A stretch of DNA of 64,000 bases from Chthoniobacterales bacterium. GTDB taxonomy: Bacteria > Verrucomicrobiota > Verrucomicrobiia > Chthoniobacterales > DYNR01. Shown here in pieces: positions 35,091 through 43,727 of this stretch. The DNA lies in the NCBI GenBank assembly GCA_026418675.1, contig JAOAAX010000003.1:90676-154675 (forward strand), read 5' to 3'. Positions within the stretch are counted from its first letter, which is position 1; each line of letters opens with the position of its first letter. The position numbers were made by a program, and so were the translations under genes. The notes under the pieces are model-generated. The model made no database searches, was not told the origin of the DNA, and saw only the letters and a program-made list of their open reading frames with translations.

Positions 35091-35861
35091 ATGCGGTTTT
35101 GGCTAATTGATGTCGGCAATACGTTTACGAAGATTGCGGAGGTTGCGGAAGTCAATCAAAGGGATAAAGCAAGGAAAGGGGGAATTGGGAAGGTTGAGCG
35201 CATCCCAACGAGTGTTTTTGGGGTTTCAGCTATGGAACGGGTTGTGAGGCGAAAGGCGGGAGACGTGTGCGTGTTCTGTAGCGTTGTTCCTTGGGCAAGA
35301 GAGTGTATTGAGCAATTTTTTGGGAATGTTAGTGAATTGAATTGGAAAGAGGATATAGGAATCGGTTTTGATTATCCGCGGCCGGAGACTTTAGGGGCAG
35401 ACCGTTTAGCGAACGCGATTGCTTGTAAAGTTTTTTACCGAGTGCCGGCAATAATCGTGAGTGTAGGCACGGCTGCGACGTTTGATATATTGGATGCTGA
35501 GGGGAATTTTTGTGGGGGAGCCATTGCTCCGGGGATCGAGTTGCTTGCAGATGCACTTTATGAGCGGACAGCGTTGCTGAAGAGGGTTTCTCCAGTGGAA
35601 GATTGCCGGGTTGTTGGGAAAAGCACGGAAGAAGCGATTCAGGCAGGGGTGACGATTGGTTTTCGGGGGTTAGTCCGGGAAATTGTTAATTCTATAATTG
35701 AGGAGAAGTTTTCCGGAGTGCGGCCTTTTGTGTTGGGCGGAGGCGGGGGAATTCGATACGTTTCGAGAGGGATGGGGATATTCGATGCGATTGAGCAAGA
35801 GCTTGTGCTCCATGGGCTCTACGCGTATGCACGACGCCGATTTGGCTCGCTTTTGGATTAA
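35091..35861 (+). CDS. coaX: Type III pantothenate kinase CoaX
   Basis: The track ORF begins at 34863 inside ribD; the conserved protein begins at ATG 35091 (MRFWLIDVGNTFTKIA). This gives 256 residues, the usual CoaX length. ASKHA-fold motifs are visible: DVGNTFTK (phosphate 1), GADRLANAIACK with the catalytic Asp, SVGTAATFDIL, and GGAIAPGIELLADALYERTA, the pantothenate-binding region. It phosphorylates pantothenate in the first step of CoA synthesis, without feedback inhibition by CoA in known members, and needs a monovalent cation. It is the first gene of a + strand run with a TPR protein, menC, menE, a site-2 protease and two permeases. Confidence 0.92.
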   Translation: MRFWLIDVGNTFTKIAEVAEVNQRDKARKGGIGKVERIPTSVFGVSAMERVVRRKAGDVCVFCSVVPWARECIEQFFGNVSELNWKEDIGIGFDYPRPETLGADRLANAIACKVFYRVPAIIVSVGTAATFDILDAEGNFCGGAIAPGIELLADALYERTALLKRVSPVEDCRVVGKSTEEAIQAGVTIGFRGLVREIVNSIIEEKFSGVRPFVLGGGGGIRYVSRGMGIFDAIEQELVLHGLYAYARRRFGSLLD

Positions 35862-35902
35862 AGAATTTTTACAGTGATGCAAAAAAGAATATACGTTAAG
35901 CA

Positions 35903-36715
35903 GTGGAGGCGACCTCGAATCTGTGGGAGAAGCTGAGTGAAGATTTGAAGGAGGCGAGGCGTAAAGGGCATTTGGAGGAATATGTCAGCCTTGCTGGAAA
36001 TTTTGTGCGCTCAGCATCGGAAATACTTGGCGAATCGAGTCCACAGCTGGCCGATGCGCTGGAGATAGCAGGGGATTTGTGTATGGAAGCAAGCGAATTG
36101 ACGGAGGCCGAGCGCTATTACCTGCGAGCGTATGAACTTGCGCGGGAGAACAAGAACTATGAACAAGGCGGTCGGGTTGCTGGCAAGCTTGGGCAGATCT
36201 TTGAAAGGTTGGATGAGTATGGGAAAGCTGCTGAACAGTGCCGATTGGCTCTGCAGAATTATGAGGAAGCAGGCGTCCATTCCAATCACCCAACTTTGCT
36301 CAATCAGCTCGGAGGGCTTCTGCGGAGAATGGGAGCAAATGAGGAGGCATGCAAGGCCTATCGGGAGGCAGTCGAAAATGCGAGCCAAATCTACGGTCCC
36401 AAACATGAGTCATTGGCGATTCTTTATAACAACCTGGGTGTAGCACTGATGGATATGGGAGAATTTGTGCAGGCAGAAAATAACCATTTGCAGGCTTTGG
36501 CAATTCGGGAGAGTAATTATGGAGCTAGCCATCCGGAGACAGCTCACTCCCTCGCCAACCTTGGTGCCCTCTACTACTCATGGGGGGATAGAGATAAGGC
36601 ACTTCGGCATTTTCAGGCGGCTCTAGAAATTTATCGGAAGTATTACAGTCCGACGAGTAATGAGATTGTTACTCTGCAGGGATGGCTGGATTTCCTTGAA
36701 GGAGGGCCGACTTGA
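35903..36715 (+). CDS. TPR protein, kinesin-light-chain-like repeats
   Basis: A 270-residue protein from GTG 35903; an ATG start would lose the first helix. It contains about five TPRs of the 42-residue TPR_10/12 type. Examples are AERYYLRAYELARENKN, AAEQCRLALQNYEEAG, AENNHLQALAIRESNYG and ALRHFQAALEIYRKYY, with the H-P-x-T-A/L-x-N-L-G spacer (HPETAHSLANLGALY). There is no signal peptide or catalytic domain, so it is a cytoplasmic protein-binding scaffold. It sits 41 bp after coaX and 47 bp before menC. No specific partner can be named. Confidence 0.75.
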   Translation: MEATSNLWEKLSEDLKEARRKGHLEEYVSLAGNFVRSASEILGESSPQLADALEIAGDLCMEASELTEAERYYLRAYELARENKNYEQGGRVAGKLGQIFERLDEYGKAAEQCRLALQNYEEAGVHSNHPTLLNQLGGLLRRMGANEEACKAYREAVENASQIYGPKHESLAILYNNLGVALMDMGEFVQAENNHLQALAIRESNYGASHPETAHSLANLGALYYSWGDRDKALRHFQAALEIYRKYYSPTSNEIVTLQGWLDFLEGGPT

Positions 36716-36762
36716 CCCTAAGTGGTATTTGTTCCTGATAACTGCGATTTGGGAAGTAGGAG

Positions 36763-37758
36763 ATGGATGAAGAGAAGGGATTCGTTGCGGAGGAGTTAGT
36801 TTTGAAATTGCAAAAGATAGGAGGCTTCGAGCGATTTTTGTATGCCTTACCAATGAGGGATGGGAATACCCGATATGGGTGTCTTTTACTTTTTGATTGG
36901 GGGGAAGGAGCAAAAGTTTGGAGCGAAGCGTCGCCTCTTGAAGGTTGGAGTGTGGATAGCTTGGAGGAAGTTCAGTGCTGGGGAATTGGCAAGAGGATAC
37001 CACCCTCGTTAAGATTTGCGATTGAGGCTGCGTGGCTAATTTATCGCTGTTGGGAGGGGTGGGACCAGCCTTTAGAAAAGATTTCCCTCTGCGGGCTTGT
37101 GGAGGGACATCCGCGAGATTGGGTGCGGCGTGTTTCGCAATTGCAAAAAGAAGGATGTAGTGTGATCAAACTTAAGGTGCGTCCGGAGATAATGCACGCT
37201 TCGGTGGAAGCAGTAAGGAGAATTCGGATGCTTCTCGGAGATAAGGTTGAGCTGCGGTTAGATGCAAACCGGAGCTTTACTAAGGAAGAAGCGATTCGGT
37301 TTGCGGAAGAAATAAAGGACTTTTCTATAAGCTTTATTGAGGAACCTTGTAGGAACGTCGAAGATTTTGATGAGATTTACTACCGAACTGGGGTTAGGAT
37401 TGGTTTGGATGAAACGCTACGCGAAATCACTCCGCATGAAATCAAAGATTTTGCAGGAGTTTCGGCGCTTGTTTTGAAGCCAACTTTGATAGGGGGGGCG
37501 GAAGCTTGTCGGAAGTTTGCTGTTGCAGGAGCGGATTTAGGGATAAGCTCAATTGTAAGCGGGAGCTATGAATCTGGGGTTGGGACGTGGATTCTCGCAC
37601 AAATTGCCGCCAGGCTTCCCATGAGTTGTCCTGCTGGGCTCGATACCTATACGCGCCTAAGGCAAGATGTTTTACTTCAACCCTTAGTTTTTCCGAATTG
37701 GACATTTGATGTAACAACGCCTATGCCAAGGGTGGATGTTTCGCGATTGGATAGATAA
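36763..37758 (+). CDS. menC: o-Succinylbenzoate synthase-like enolase-superfamily protein
   Basis: A 331-residue protein. The barrel has the muconate-lactonising subgroup residues: VIKLKV (catalytic Lys), LRLDANRSF (first metal Asp), FIEEP (second metal Glu), RIGLDETL (third metal Asp) and LVLKPTLIGG (second catalytic Lys). An N-terminal capping domain of about 100 residues precedes it. The order KxK, D, E, D, K fits OSBS and the related dipeptide epimerases. The overlapping menE gene downstream makes OSBS, in menaquinone synthesis, the best call. The start ATG 36763 lies behind a GGAAG-type ribosome binding site. I see no other men genes in the window. Confidence 0.8.
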   Translation: MDEEKGFVAEELVLKLQKIGGFERFLYALPMRDGNTRYGCLLLFDWGEGAKVWSEASPLEGWSVDSLEEVQCWGIGKRIPPSLRFAIEAAWLIYRCWEGWDQPLEKISLCGLVEGHPRDWVRRVSQLQKEGCSVIKLKVRPEIMHASVEAVRRIRMLLGDKVELRLDANRSFTKEEAIRFAEEIKDFSISFIEEPCRNVEDFDEIYYRTGVRIGLDETLREITPHEIKDFAGVSALVLKPTLIGGAEACRKFAVAGADLGISSIVSGSYESGVGTWILAQIAARLPMSCPAGLDTYTRLRQDVLLQPLVFPNWTFDVTTPMPRVDVSRLDR

Positions 37759-39115
37759 ATTGGCCCGGAACTATGGTGAAGAGGTGGCTTTCGTTGGGGG
37801 ATGGCCTGCTCCGGAAGAAAACCTTCTTCGGATCCGTTTTCGGGAAGTCCCGAAGATTCTTCAGAAATTTGGAGGTGGCTTTCCTCCGAGTGGATTATTT
37901 GCAACGCGTTCTCAAACGACATTAGCCCACGCACTTGCATTAATGAGCGCTGCTTATCGGGGGCTAACTGTTTTTCCGTTAAGCGCACGTGCTTCGAGGC
38001 GTGAAACAGGACAGCTTGCTCTTCTTTATCGGGTGTCAGTTATTTGGGAGGATGGTAGCATGCATCCATTGCATGGTGCAGGTAGGAGGAATGGGGCTAG
38101 TCTTTCGGGGGAGGGGGTTTTGATTTCGACGTCTGGTAGCGCGGGTAAGCCAAAGATAGTTTTTTTGACCTGGGAATCGCTTTTTTGGAATGCACGTGCT
38201 GCAAATGAACGGGTTAGGGTGGGGGTAGGGGATATGTGGTTTGTGGATTTGCCGCTTTGGCATGTAAGCGGCTTATGTGCAATGGTGAGAGCTTTAGAAG
38301 CAGGCGCGACGGTGTGCCTTGCCGGTGGGCCAGAAGAGCAGGCCACGCATCGTTCTTGTGTTCCAACACAACTGCGGCGGTGGCTCGATTCTGGTAGGAC
38401 TCCTGGGATGCTTCGTGAGCTGTTGGTTGGGGGGGCTAGCATGCCTGCAGGAATGAGGATAGAAGCATCCCAAAAAGGCTGGCCGGCACGGGCGACTTAT
38501 GGTTTGACGGAAGCTGGATCACAAGTTTGCACCGGAGAGAAGGTAGGCATGCCAGGGGAAGACCTTGTTAGTTGTGGGAAACCGCTTGAGGGTTGGGAAA
38601 TCCGTTTAATTGACGGGGAGATCTGGATCCGGGGTAAAGGGCTTTTTGCGGGTTATGTCAAACCAGAAGGGGATGTGGTGAGTGAAAAATGCGAAGGGGG
38701 TTGGTTTGCAACAGGAGACGTTGGCGAATGGAATGAACGAGGCGAATTGCGGGTATTAGGGAGGCGCGATCGAATGATTCTCTGCGCTGGCGAAAAAGTT
38801 TACCCAGAACGAATTGAAGCTGAGTTGAAGGCTTTAAAAGGGATTCGACAGGTTTTCGCGCTTGGCGTTGAGGACCGCGAATATGGACAAAGGGTGGTTG
38901 TATTTGTGGATGGGGAAGGGGAAGTAGGAAGATGGAAGGAATATCTTCGGGAGAGAGTGAGCGGCCTTGAAATGCCGGTCCGTTGGTATCGGTGGCCAGT
39001 AGAAAACGTTCTGCAGGATAGCTCAGCAGGGACTATGAAACCGCAAGGAAAATTTTTTGAGGAATTGTTGGCAAGAGGGACTGTGGGGACATATAAGCTG
39101 GAGGAGATAGGATGA
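37736..39115 (+). CDS. menE: o-Succinylbenzoate-CoA ligase-like AMP-forming enzyme
   Basis: A 459-residue ANL-superfamily protein. Motif A3 is ISTSGSAGKPKIVFLTW, the P-loop. LPLWHVSGLCAMVRA resembles the PLYHVGGL element of MenE. ATYGLTEAGSQ is motif A5, WFATGDVGEWNERGEL is motif A7/A8, and GRRDRMILCAGEKVYPERIE is the hinge. The C-terminal catalytic Lys region is NVLQDSSAGTMKPQGK. It activates o-succinylbenzoate to its CoA thioester. It overlaps menC by 23 bp and ends in an ATGA overlap with the protease gene, so it is tightly coupled in an operon. The protein is slightly compact but complete. Confidence 0.85.
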   Translation: MFRDWIDKLARNYGEEVAFVGGWPAPEENLLRIRFREVPKILQKFGGGFPPSGLFATRSQTTLAHALALMSAAYRGLTVFPLSARASRRETGQLALLYRVSVIWEDGSMHPLHGAGRRNGASLSGEGVLISTSGSAGKPKIVFLTWESLFWNARAANERVRVGVGDMWFVDLPLWHVSGLCAMVRALEAGATVCLAGGPEEQATHRSCVPTQLRRWLDSGRTPGMLRELLVGGASMPAGMRIEASQKGWPARATYGLTEAGSQVCTGEKVGMPGEDLVSCGKPLEGWEIRLIDGEIWIRGKGLFAGYVKPEGDVVSEKCEGGWFATGDVGEWNERGELRVLGRRDRMILCAGEKVYPERIEAELKALKGIRQVFALGVEDREYGQRVVVFVDGEGEVGRWKEYLRERVSGLEMPVRWYRWPVENVLQDSSAGTMKPQGKFFEELLARGTVGTYKLEEIG

Positions 39116-40185
39116 AATGGTCTTTTTCGATTGGTAAAGTAGCGGATATAGATATCCGGATTCACATAACTTTTTTACTTTTGCTTCTGCTTGTTGGCTG
39201 GTCGAGTTATCAAAACGACGGATTGATTGGGGCATGGGCAGGTATTTCGTTTATTTTGCTTCTATTTGGGTGTGTTTTGTTGCACGAACTGGGGCATGCC
39301 TTTGCAGCGCGAGCTTTTGGTATCCGGACGCCTGATATTACCCTTTTGCCGATAGGAGGAGTTGCACGGCTTGAAAAGATGCCGCGCAATCCGATCCAAG
39401 AGCTTGTGATAGCAGCAGCGGGCCCGGTTGTTAATGTTGTAATAGCTATAGGTTTGTATTGGTTAATTGGCAGGAACGCTATGTTTTGGAGTTTGGAAGG
39501 ATTTGAAGTTGTAGGGCCGGGGCAAATTTTGGTAAAGCTTTTGTTGGCAAATGTTTATTTGGTTCTTTTTAATTTGCTGCCGGCTTTTCCAATGGATGGG
39601 GGACGAGTTTTGCGGGCAACTTTGGCGGTTTTTTTGCGATACGACAGGGCTACCGATGTTGCTGCTTTTATTGGTCAGCTTATAGCGATCGTGTTGTTTG
39701 CGCTTTCCGTTCTTTGGGGGCAACTGTTATTGGGATTAATTTCAATTTTTGTTTTTCTCGGAGCACGGCAAGAAGCTGTCTTGGCGAAAATTCACGAGGC
39801 AATGCCTGCGAATATACCTATTCGGCAGGCGATGATTACTCAATTTTCGTGCTTGCCAGCAGAAGCACCACTTTGGCGTGCGCGAGAATATGCTTCGCAG
39901 ACTATGCAAACTCTTTTTCCCGTTGTTCGTGAAGATTTGCGATGTGTGGGGGTCTTAAGTCGTGAGGAATTGATGCAGCCAGCGGATTCTGTGCGTGACT
40001 TGCGACCGATTTCTCAAGAAGCAAAGCCGGTTTTGGAAATTTTTTCTGATGAGCCTTACTTAGAGGCGGTTGAGAAAATGGAAACTGGAGGGCATAGCGT
40101 AGCTGCAGTTGTAAATGAGAACAGGCAATTGGTTGGATTGGTGACACTTGCTGCTTTGCTTGAACGAGGAAATGTCCGCCGCTAA
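39112..40185 (+). CDS. Site-2 protease (M50) with C-terminal CBS-like region
   Basis: A 357-residue protein. Membrane segments flank the zinc site HELGH (residues 58-62) in LLHELGHAFAARAFG. The third ligand is the Asp in NLLPAFPMDGGRVLRA. IAAAGPVVNVVIA follows the first site, as in SpoIVFB-like members with six helices. Residues about 230-357 look like a CBS pair (IPIRQAMIT, HSVAAVVNENRQLVGLVTLAALLE). CBS-type S2Ps cleave membrane-bound substrates in response to ligand or energy state. Its position after menE by ATGA overlap is probably only an operon convenience. The substrate is unknown, and no anti-sigma or pro-sigma gene is near. Confidence 0.86.
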   Translation: MKWSFSIGKVADIDIRIHITFLLLLLLVGWSSYQNDGLIGAWAGISFILLLFGCVLLHELGHAFAARAFGIRTPDITLLPIGGVARLEKMPRNPIQELVIAAAGPVVNVVIAIGLYWLIGRNAMFWSLEGFEVVGPGQILVKLLLANVYLVLFNLLPAFPMDGGRVLRATLAVFLRYDRATDVAAFIGQLIAIVLFALSVLWGQLLLGLISIFVFLGARQEAVLAKIHEAMPANIPIRQAMITQFSCLPAEAPLWRAREYASQTMQTLFPVVREDLRCVGVLSREELMQPADSVRDLRPISQEAKPVLEIFSDEPYLEAVEKMETGGHSVAAVVNENRQLVGLVTLAALLERGNVRR

Positions 40186-40232
40186 GACAAGCCTTGGGTG
40201 TTTAAAGGGAAGAAACTGACCTGGTATAAGTT

Positions 40233-41168
40233 GTGGTGTCAGTAGTTTGGCATCTGATCCGAAAAGTTGCGGAGATGTTGTTTGTAATGTTTGTTGTGGT
40301 GAGCATCACGTTCTTTTTGATACGCCTTGCTCCGGGAGGCCCATTTGATTCGGAAAGAAAACTGCCAGCGGAGATTGAACGCGCTCTTTTAAAGAAATAC
40401 AAATTGGACGGGCCTCTTTGGGAGCAGTATCTCTATTACTTGAGGGATGTAGTTCGGGGTGATTTGCGGCTTTCGACGAAGTATCGCAACCGGAGTGTTA
40501 ATGAGTTGTTGGCCCAGACGTTACCGCTGACGATGGGCCTGGGGTTGACAGCTTTTTTGCTTGTGGTGACAGGGGGGGTGACACTTGGGGTAATATCAGC
40601 TTGGAAATATGGTGGGCTTATGGATGCATTAGCGATGTTTTTTGCATTACTTGCAATTTCGCTGCCGTCGTTTGTGCTCGGACCGATATTGATACTTGTT
40701 TTTAGTTTTTGGCTGGGGTGGCTTCCGGTAGGGGGGTGGGGAGAACTCCAGCACTTGGTTTTACCGGCTATTACACTTGCGCTCCCTTATATGGCATACG
40801 TTGCGCGTTTGACTAGGGCAGGCATGCTTGATGCGCTGGAGATGGAATTCGTGCGAACGGGACGAGCTAAAGGGCTTAGTGACGCTGTAATTGTATGGAA
40901 GCATGCAATGCGTGTGGGTTTGTTGCCGGTGGTTAGTTATCTCGGGCCTCTGGCTGCACACTTGTTGACAGGCTCGATTGTTGTTGAAACGCTTTTTAAT
41001 ATCCCTGGGGCGGGCGGCTTTTTTGTTTATTCAGTTCTGAACCGCGACGGTTTTTTGCTGGGGGGAGTGGTGATTGTGTATTGCGGGTTGTTGGTGGTTT
41101 TCAACGCTCTCGTAGATTTGATTTTGCGGATTCTTGATCCGCGGATAAGCAGTGATGAGAGAATTTAG
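40233..41168 (+). CDS. ABC transporter permease, DppB/OppB family
   Basis: A 311-residue protein with six membrane helices. The N-terminal signature is VVSITFFLIRLAPGGPFDSE, followed by KYKLDGPLWEQYLYYLRDVV, typical of DppB. The cytoplasmic EAA loop is FVRTGRAKGLSDAVIVWKHA. The end has SIVVETLFNIPGAGGFF. It forms the transmembrane pore with the next gene product to import peptides or similar solutes. Start is GTG 40233 or the adjacent GTG 40236; no ATG precedes the conserved helix. No solute-binding protein or ATPase gene lies next to the pair. Confidence 0.9.
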   Translation: MVSVVWHLIRKVAEMLFVMFVVVSITFFLIRLAPGGPFDSERKLPAEIERALLKKYKLDGPLWEQYLYYLRDVVRGDLRLSTKYRNRSVNELLAQTLPLTMGLGLTAFLLVVTGGVTLGVISAWKYGGLMDALAMFFALLAISLPSFVLGPILILVFSFWLGWLPVGGWGELQHLVLPAITLALPYMAYVARLTRAGMLDALEMEFVRTGRAKGLSDAVIVWKHAMRVGLLPVVSYLGPLAAHLLTGSIVVETLFNIPGAGGFFVYSVLNRDGFLLGGVVIVYCGLLVVFNALVDLILRILDPRISSDERI

Positions 41169-42072
41169 GAAAAGACTCTGGCGTGACTGGAAATTTCGGG
41201 TTTCGGTGGTTGTTCTTTTGGGATTACTGATTAGTTCTAGTGTGGGTATGGAGTTGATGGACAAAGCAGCAGGGGAGCCTGGTCCGATGCAGCAATCTCC
41301 ACCCACAATGGAACACTGGTTTGGGACGGATTTAAACGGGAGAGATTTGCTATATCGCCTTTTAGTAGGGCTGAGGGTTTCCTTTTTAGTTGGATTGGCT
41401 GGAGCTGGGGTGAGTTTCCTCGTAGGAACTACTTACGGACTCATAGCTGGGTGGTTTGGAGGATGGATAGATAATCTGATGATGAGGATTGTAGATATTT
41501 TGTATTCTGTTCCGCGGTTGGTTTTTCTTTTAATTTTAATTCACAGTTTTTCTGAGCAGGTTGGGGAATTAGGGGCTGCTCTAGGTTGGAGTTGGTTGCA
41601 GCGCTGGGGGAAAGTGATGATTTTGGTTTTGGGGCTGGGTTTGACGGAATGGTTAACGATGGCGAGAATAGTGCGGGGGCAGGTTTTGAGTTTGAAATGG
41701 CGTGCGTTTGTTGAAGCAGCACGTGCGACAGGTGCAGGGGTGGGTTTGATCCTTATTCGCCATATTCTTCCCAACCTAGGTGGGGTTATACTTGCCTCCC
41801 TTTCACTGACCGTACCTTCGGTAATTCTGGATGAGACCTTTTTGAGTTTTCTTGGCCTAGGAGTCGAAGCCCCCCTTGCGAGTTTGGGAACATTGTTAGC
41901 AGATGGCGCAGCAGCAATTAATCCAATTCGTTCCCGCTGGTGGCTTTTGTTTTTTCCTGCAGCTGCGCTCGTGCTCTTGTTGTTCTCACTTTACACGATA
42001 GCCGATTGCTTTCGGGATGCTTTGGCAAAGCCTTTGCTTGCTGAGAAGAAGGTTAATAAGAAGAAATTTTAG
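41155..42072 (+). CDS. ABC transporter permease, DppC/OppC family
   Basis: ATG 41155 is preferred to GTG 41152 of the track; both overlap the end of the DppB-like gene. The 305-residue protein begins with the OppC_N segment (RLWRDWKFRVSVVVLLG). It continues with HWFGTDLNGRDLLYRLLVGL, the standard DppC signature, six helices, and the EAA loop FVEAARATGAGVGLILIRH. ETFLSFLGLGVEAPLASLG near the C-terminus is also typical. It pairs with the upstream permease. The missing binding protein and ATPases must be encoded elsewhere. Confidence 0.9.
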   Translation: MREFRKRLWRDWKFRVSVVVLLGLLISSSVGMELMDKAAGEPGPMQQSPPTMEHWFGTDLNGRDLLYRLLVGLRVSFLVGLAGAGVSFLVGTTYGLIAGWFGGWIDNLMMRIVDILYSVPRLVFLLILIHSFSEQVGELGAALGWSWLQRWGKVMILVLGLGLTEWLTMARIVRGQVLSLKWRAFVEAARATGAGVGLILIRHILPNLGGVILASLSLTVPSVILDETFLSFLGLGVEAPLASLGTLLADGAAAINPIRSRWWLLFFPAAALVLLLFSLYTIADCFRDALAKPLLAEKKVNKKKF

Positions 42073-42256
42073 AATTTGCTTCAGCTGGCTCACTAGAAAC
42101 TTCCTCGGGAGCGTGCGCTCAAAAAAATTGGCTGAATTTGACTTTGTCGTCTTATTCCGCTTATAGCTTGATATAAAAGCGGTCTAAATTCGGGTTGATT
42201 CTTTTATTGATTTTAAATGATACGTTTTTTCTGAACAGCTTACTGTTGTTAGGTTG

Positions 42257-42286
42257 CTCTAAGCAAAAAAAGTGTAGAGTTTTTTT
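42257..42286 (+). terminator. Weak hairpin plus T-run downstream of permease operon
   Basis: CTCTA and TAGAG can form a 5-bp stem around a 13-nt A-rich loop, followed by seven T. It lies 184 bp after the DppC stop. The stem is short, so this is a tentative terminator. The rest of 42073-42338 shows no gene. Confidence 0.28.
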
Positions 42287-42338
42287 AAAGTCTCAGTGCG
42301 ACTTCTGAATTTTATAAACGAGTCCGCTTGTTTGGGTA

Positions 42339-42455
42339 TTAAAATTTTAGTTTTAGCTTGGTCTTTAATTCCTTGCTCAGAGCATGGAGTTCGCGGAGGG
42401 GCATTGCCTGCAGTTTCTCGCGCGGTGTGGGCTTCAGCCCCAGCAGCCCTTCCTA
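42339..42455 (-). other. In-frame continuation of the Rpn-like gene beyond its amber stop
   Basis: After the TAG at 42453-42455 the same frame runs 37 more codons to a TAA at 42339-42341. The peptide begins EGLLGLKPTPREKLQ and continues with MPLRELHALSKELK. This is the C-terminal end expected for this protein family (GEIRT-LQ-x-LLGL...). The TAG therefore looks like a recent point change, for example TTG to TAG, that cuts off the tail. Confidence 0.7.
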
Positions 42456-43436
42456 CGTCCGAATCTCCCCAATCAGTTCTCCAACCTTCTGGCCTTCCGC
42501 GCGTCCTTCTGCGCGGCCCTCCATGCGTCCTTTCTCTAAACCTTTGGCAAGTCCTCTCTCCAATCCCTTTTTCTCTGCTTCTGTGCGAATTTCCTTCTTC
42601 GCCTTCTCGTAAGCCTCGGAGAAAGCCTTTTTGTAGGCTTTTTTGTAGGCTTCTTCATAGGCTTTTTCGTAGGCTTCTTCGTAGAGGAGTTCTTCGAGGT
42701 CGCTGAGGATTCTCATGGTGGAGCCATGGAGAGAAGAGAGCAGGAATTCTTTGAAATGCAAGAGGTGGAGTTTTGGGAGGCGCTTCATGGGGCCCATGAC
42801 GCGGAGGAAGTCGGCCAGTTGTTTAGGCTTCCAGCCCAAGGCCTTTGCTTCCGAGAAGAGTTGCTTGGGGGCTTGGAGGAGGAGGGCTGGCTTGCCGCGG
42901 AAGCGGAGTGCAGCCAGTTGGAGACGGACGACCATCGCTGCAAAGGAGGAGGAGTTTTTGCAGCGGTCTTCCAGTTCGAGGAGCTTGCAGATGGGGAAGC
43001 GGAAGGAGAGTTGGCAGTCGAAGATTTGGTAGTGGAACTCTGAAGGTTTCCAGTTTGGGTTGAGGTCGGTGAGGACGGCAGCGGGCAGGAGGTTATCTTT
43101 GTATTGCTGGAGGAGGGAAGAGAAGTAAAGGAACATGCGGAGAGGGAAGGAGTGGTGGGGGTGGGCTTGGATTTCCAGCAGGAGGAGGTGGTGGTGAGGG
43201 TGGCCGTTGCGGAGGTGGACGCGGAGGAGAGCGTCCACGATGCCTTTTGGGTGTGGAGGGGATTCTGCGAGGGAGGAGGGAGGGGGAAGGGTTTCCTGGG
43301 AGAGCCAGGTGATGGGTTTGTCCCAAGCGATTTCGGAGGCGATGGGAGGGAAGAAGAGGTCGAGAAATTCGCGCAGGTAGGTCTGCAGCGCCTCCTTCCA
43401 CCCAAGATCATAATCAGAGCGAAATGTTTTGTTCAT
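42453..43436 (-). CDS. Rpn/YhgA-like putative nuclease-transposase family protein, C-terminally truncated
   Basis: A 327-residue protein. Residues 1-200 match the PD-(D/E)XK-like Rpn/YhgA group: YLREFLDLFFPPIASEIAWD, GIVDALLRV, LLLEIQAH (catalytic E-x-Q) and MFLYFSSLLQQY. The C-terminal third is a run of EEAYEKAYEEAYKKAY followed by GLERGLAKGLEKGRMEG, the repeat tail typical of the family. It ends GEIRT at a TAG, where relatives continue; see the extension feature. Rpn proteins promote RecA-independent recombination in known cases, and this group is often multi-copy in genomes. It lies alone between divergent flanks, with ATG 43436. It may still be functional without the tail. Confidence 0.72.
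   Translation of the reverse strand: MNKTFRSDYDLGWKEALQTYLREFLDLFFPPIASEIAWDKPITWLSQETLPPPSSLAESPPHPKGIVDALLRVHLRNGHPHHHLLLLEIQAHPHHSFPLRMFLYFSSLLQQYKDNLLPAAVLTDLNPNWKPSEFHYQIFDCQLSFRFPICKLLELEDRCKNSSSFAAMVVRLQLAALRFRGKPALLLQAPKQLFSEAKALGWKPKQLADFLRVMGPMKRLPKLHLLHFKEFLLSSLHGSTMRILSDLEELLYEEAYEKAYEEAYKKAYKKAFSEAYEKAKKEIRTEAEKKGLERGLAKGLEKGRMEGRAEGRAEGQKVGELIGEIRT
42608..42685 (-). repeat. Tandem 12-nt-type repeat encoding (E/K)AY(E/K)KAY
   Basis: Units like GTAGGCTTTTTT and GTAGGCTTCTTC repeat about six times on the + strand. On the coding strand they specify alternating KAYKKAY and EAYEKAY blocks, a charged helix. Such repeats vary in copy number by slippage, so length polymorphism is expected. 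Coordinates are approximate. Confidence 0.65.
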
Positions 43437-43550
43437 AATTTCATGTAGGGTTAAAAATAAGGAAAGAAAACAAACGAGGAGTTTGAGAAAATTTCTCGTA
43501 AAAGCAAAGGCGAGAGGTTAGGTTTTGTTTTTTCTGTAAGGAGGAGAGAA

Positions 43551-43727
43551 ATGGGACTAACCTATTTGGTAAGCGTCAAACGGCGACAGGAAGGGAAAGT
43601 GTCTGTTGACTTCTTAAATAATTGGGGAAGAATTGCCTTTACAATCAATCGCTGGTTTTTAGAAAAGAACGGCTGGTGTTTTTTTACTTTTCTTGTGTGC
43701 TTGCCGATTTTCGTTTTCCAGCTATAA
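43551..43727 (+). CDS. Small ORF, 58 aa, hydrophobic C-terminus, strong RBS
   Basis: Below the track's length limit. ATG 43551 is preceded by AAGGAGGAGAGAA, a near-perfect Shine-Dalgarno at ideal spacing and one of the best in the window. The protein starts MGLTYLVSVKRRQ. It is basic in its first part and ends with an aromatic, hydrophobic stretch (WCFFTFLVCLPIFVFQL) that could be a tail anchor. I recognise no family. It lies in the 475-bp gap between the Rpn-like gene and trkH. The SD argues for real translation; the lack of known relatives keeps confidence modest. Confidence 0.42.
   Translation: MGLTYLVSVKRRQEGKVSVDFLNNWGRIAFTINRWFLEKNGWCFFTFLVCLPIFVFQL

Noticed and set aside
42096-42130. 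Hairpin GAGCGTGCGCTC with A-run as terminator
   Set aside because: The A-run follows the stem on the + strand, and on the minus strand the T-run precedes the stem, so it fits neither direction.
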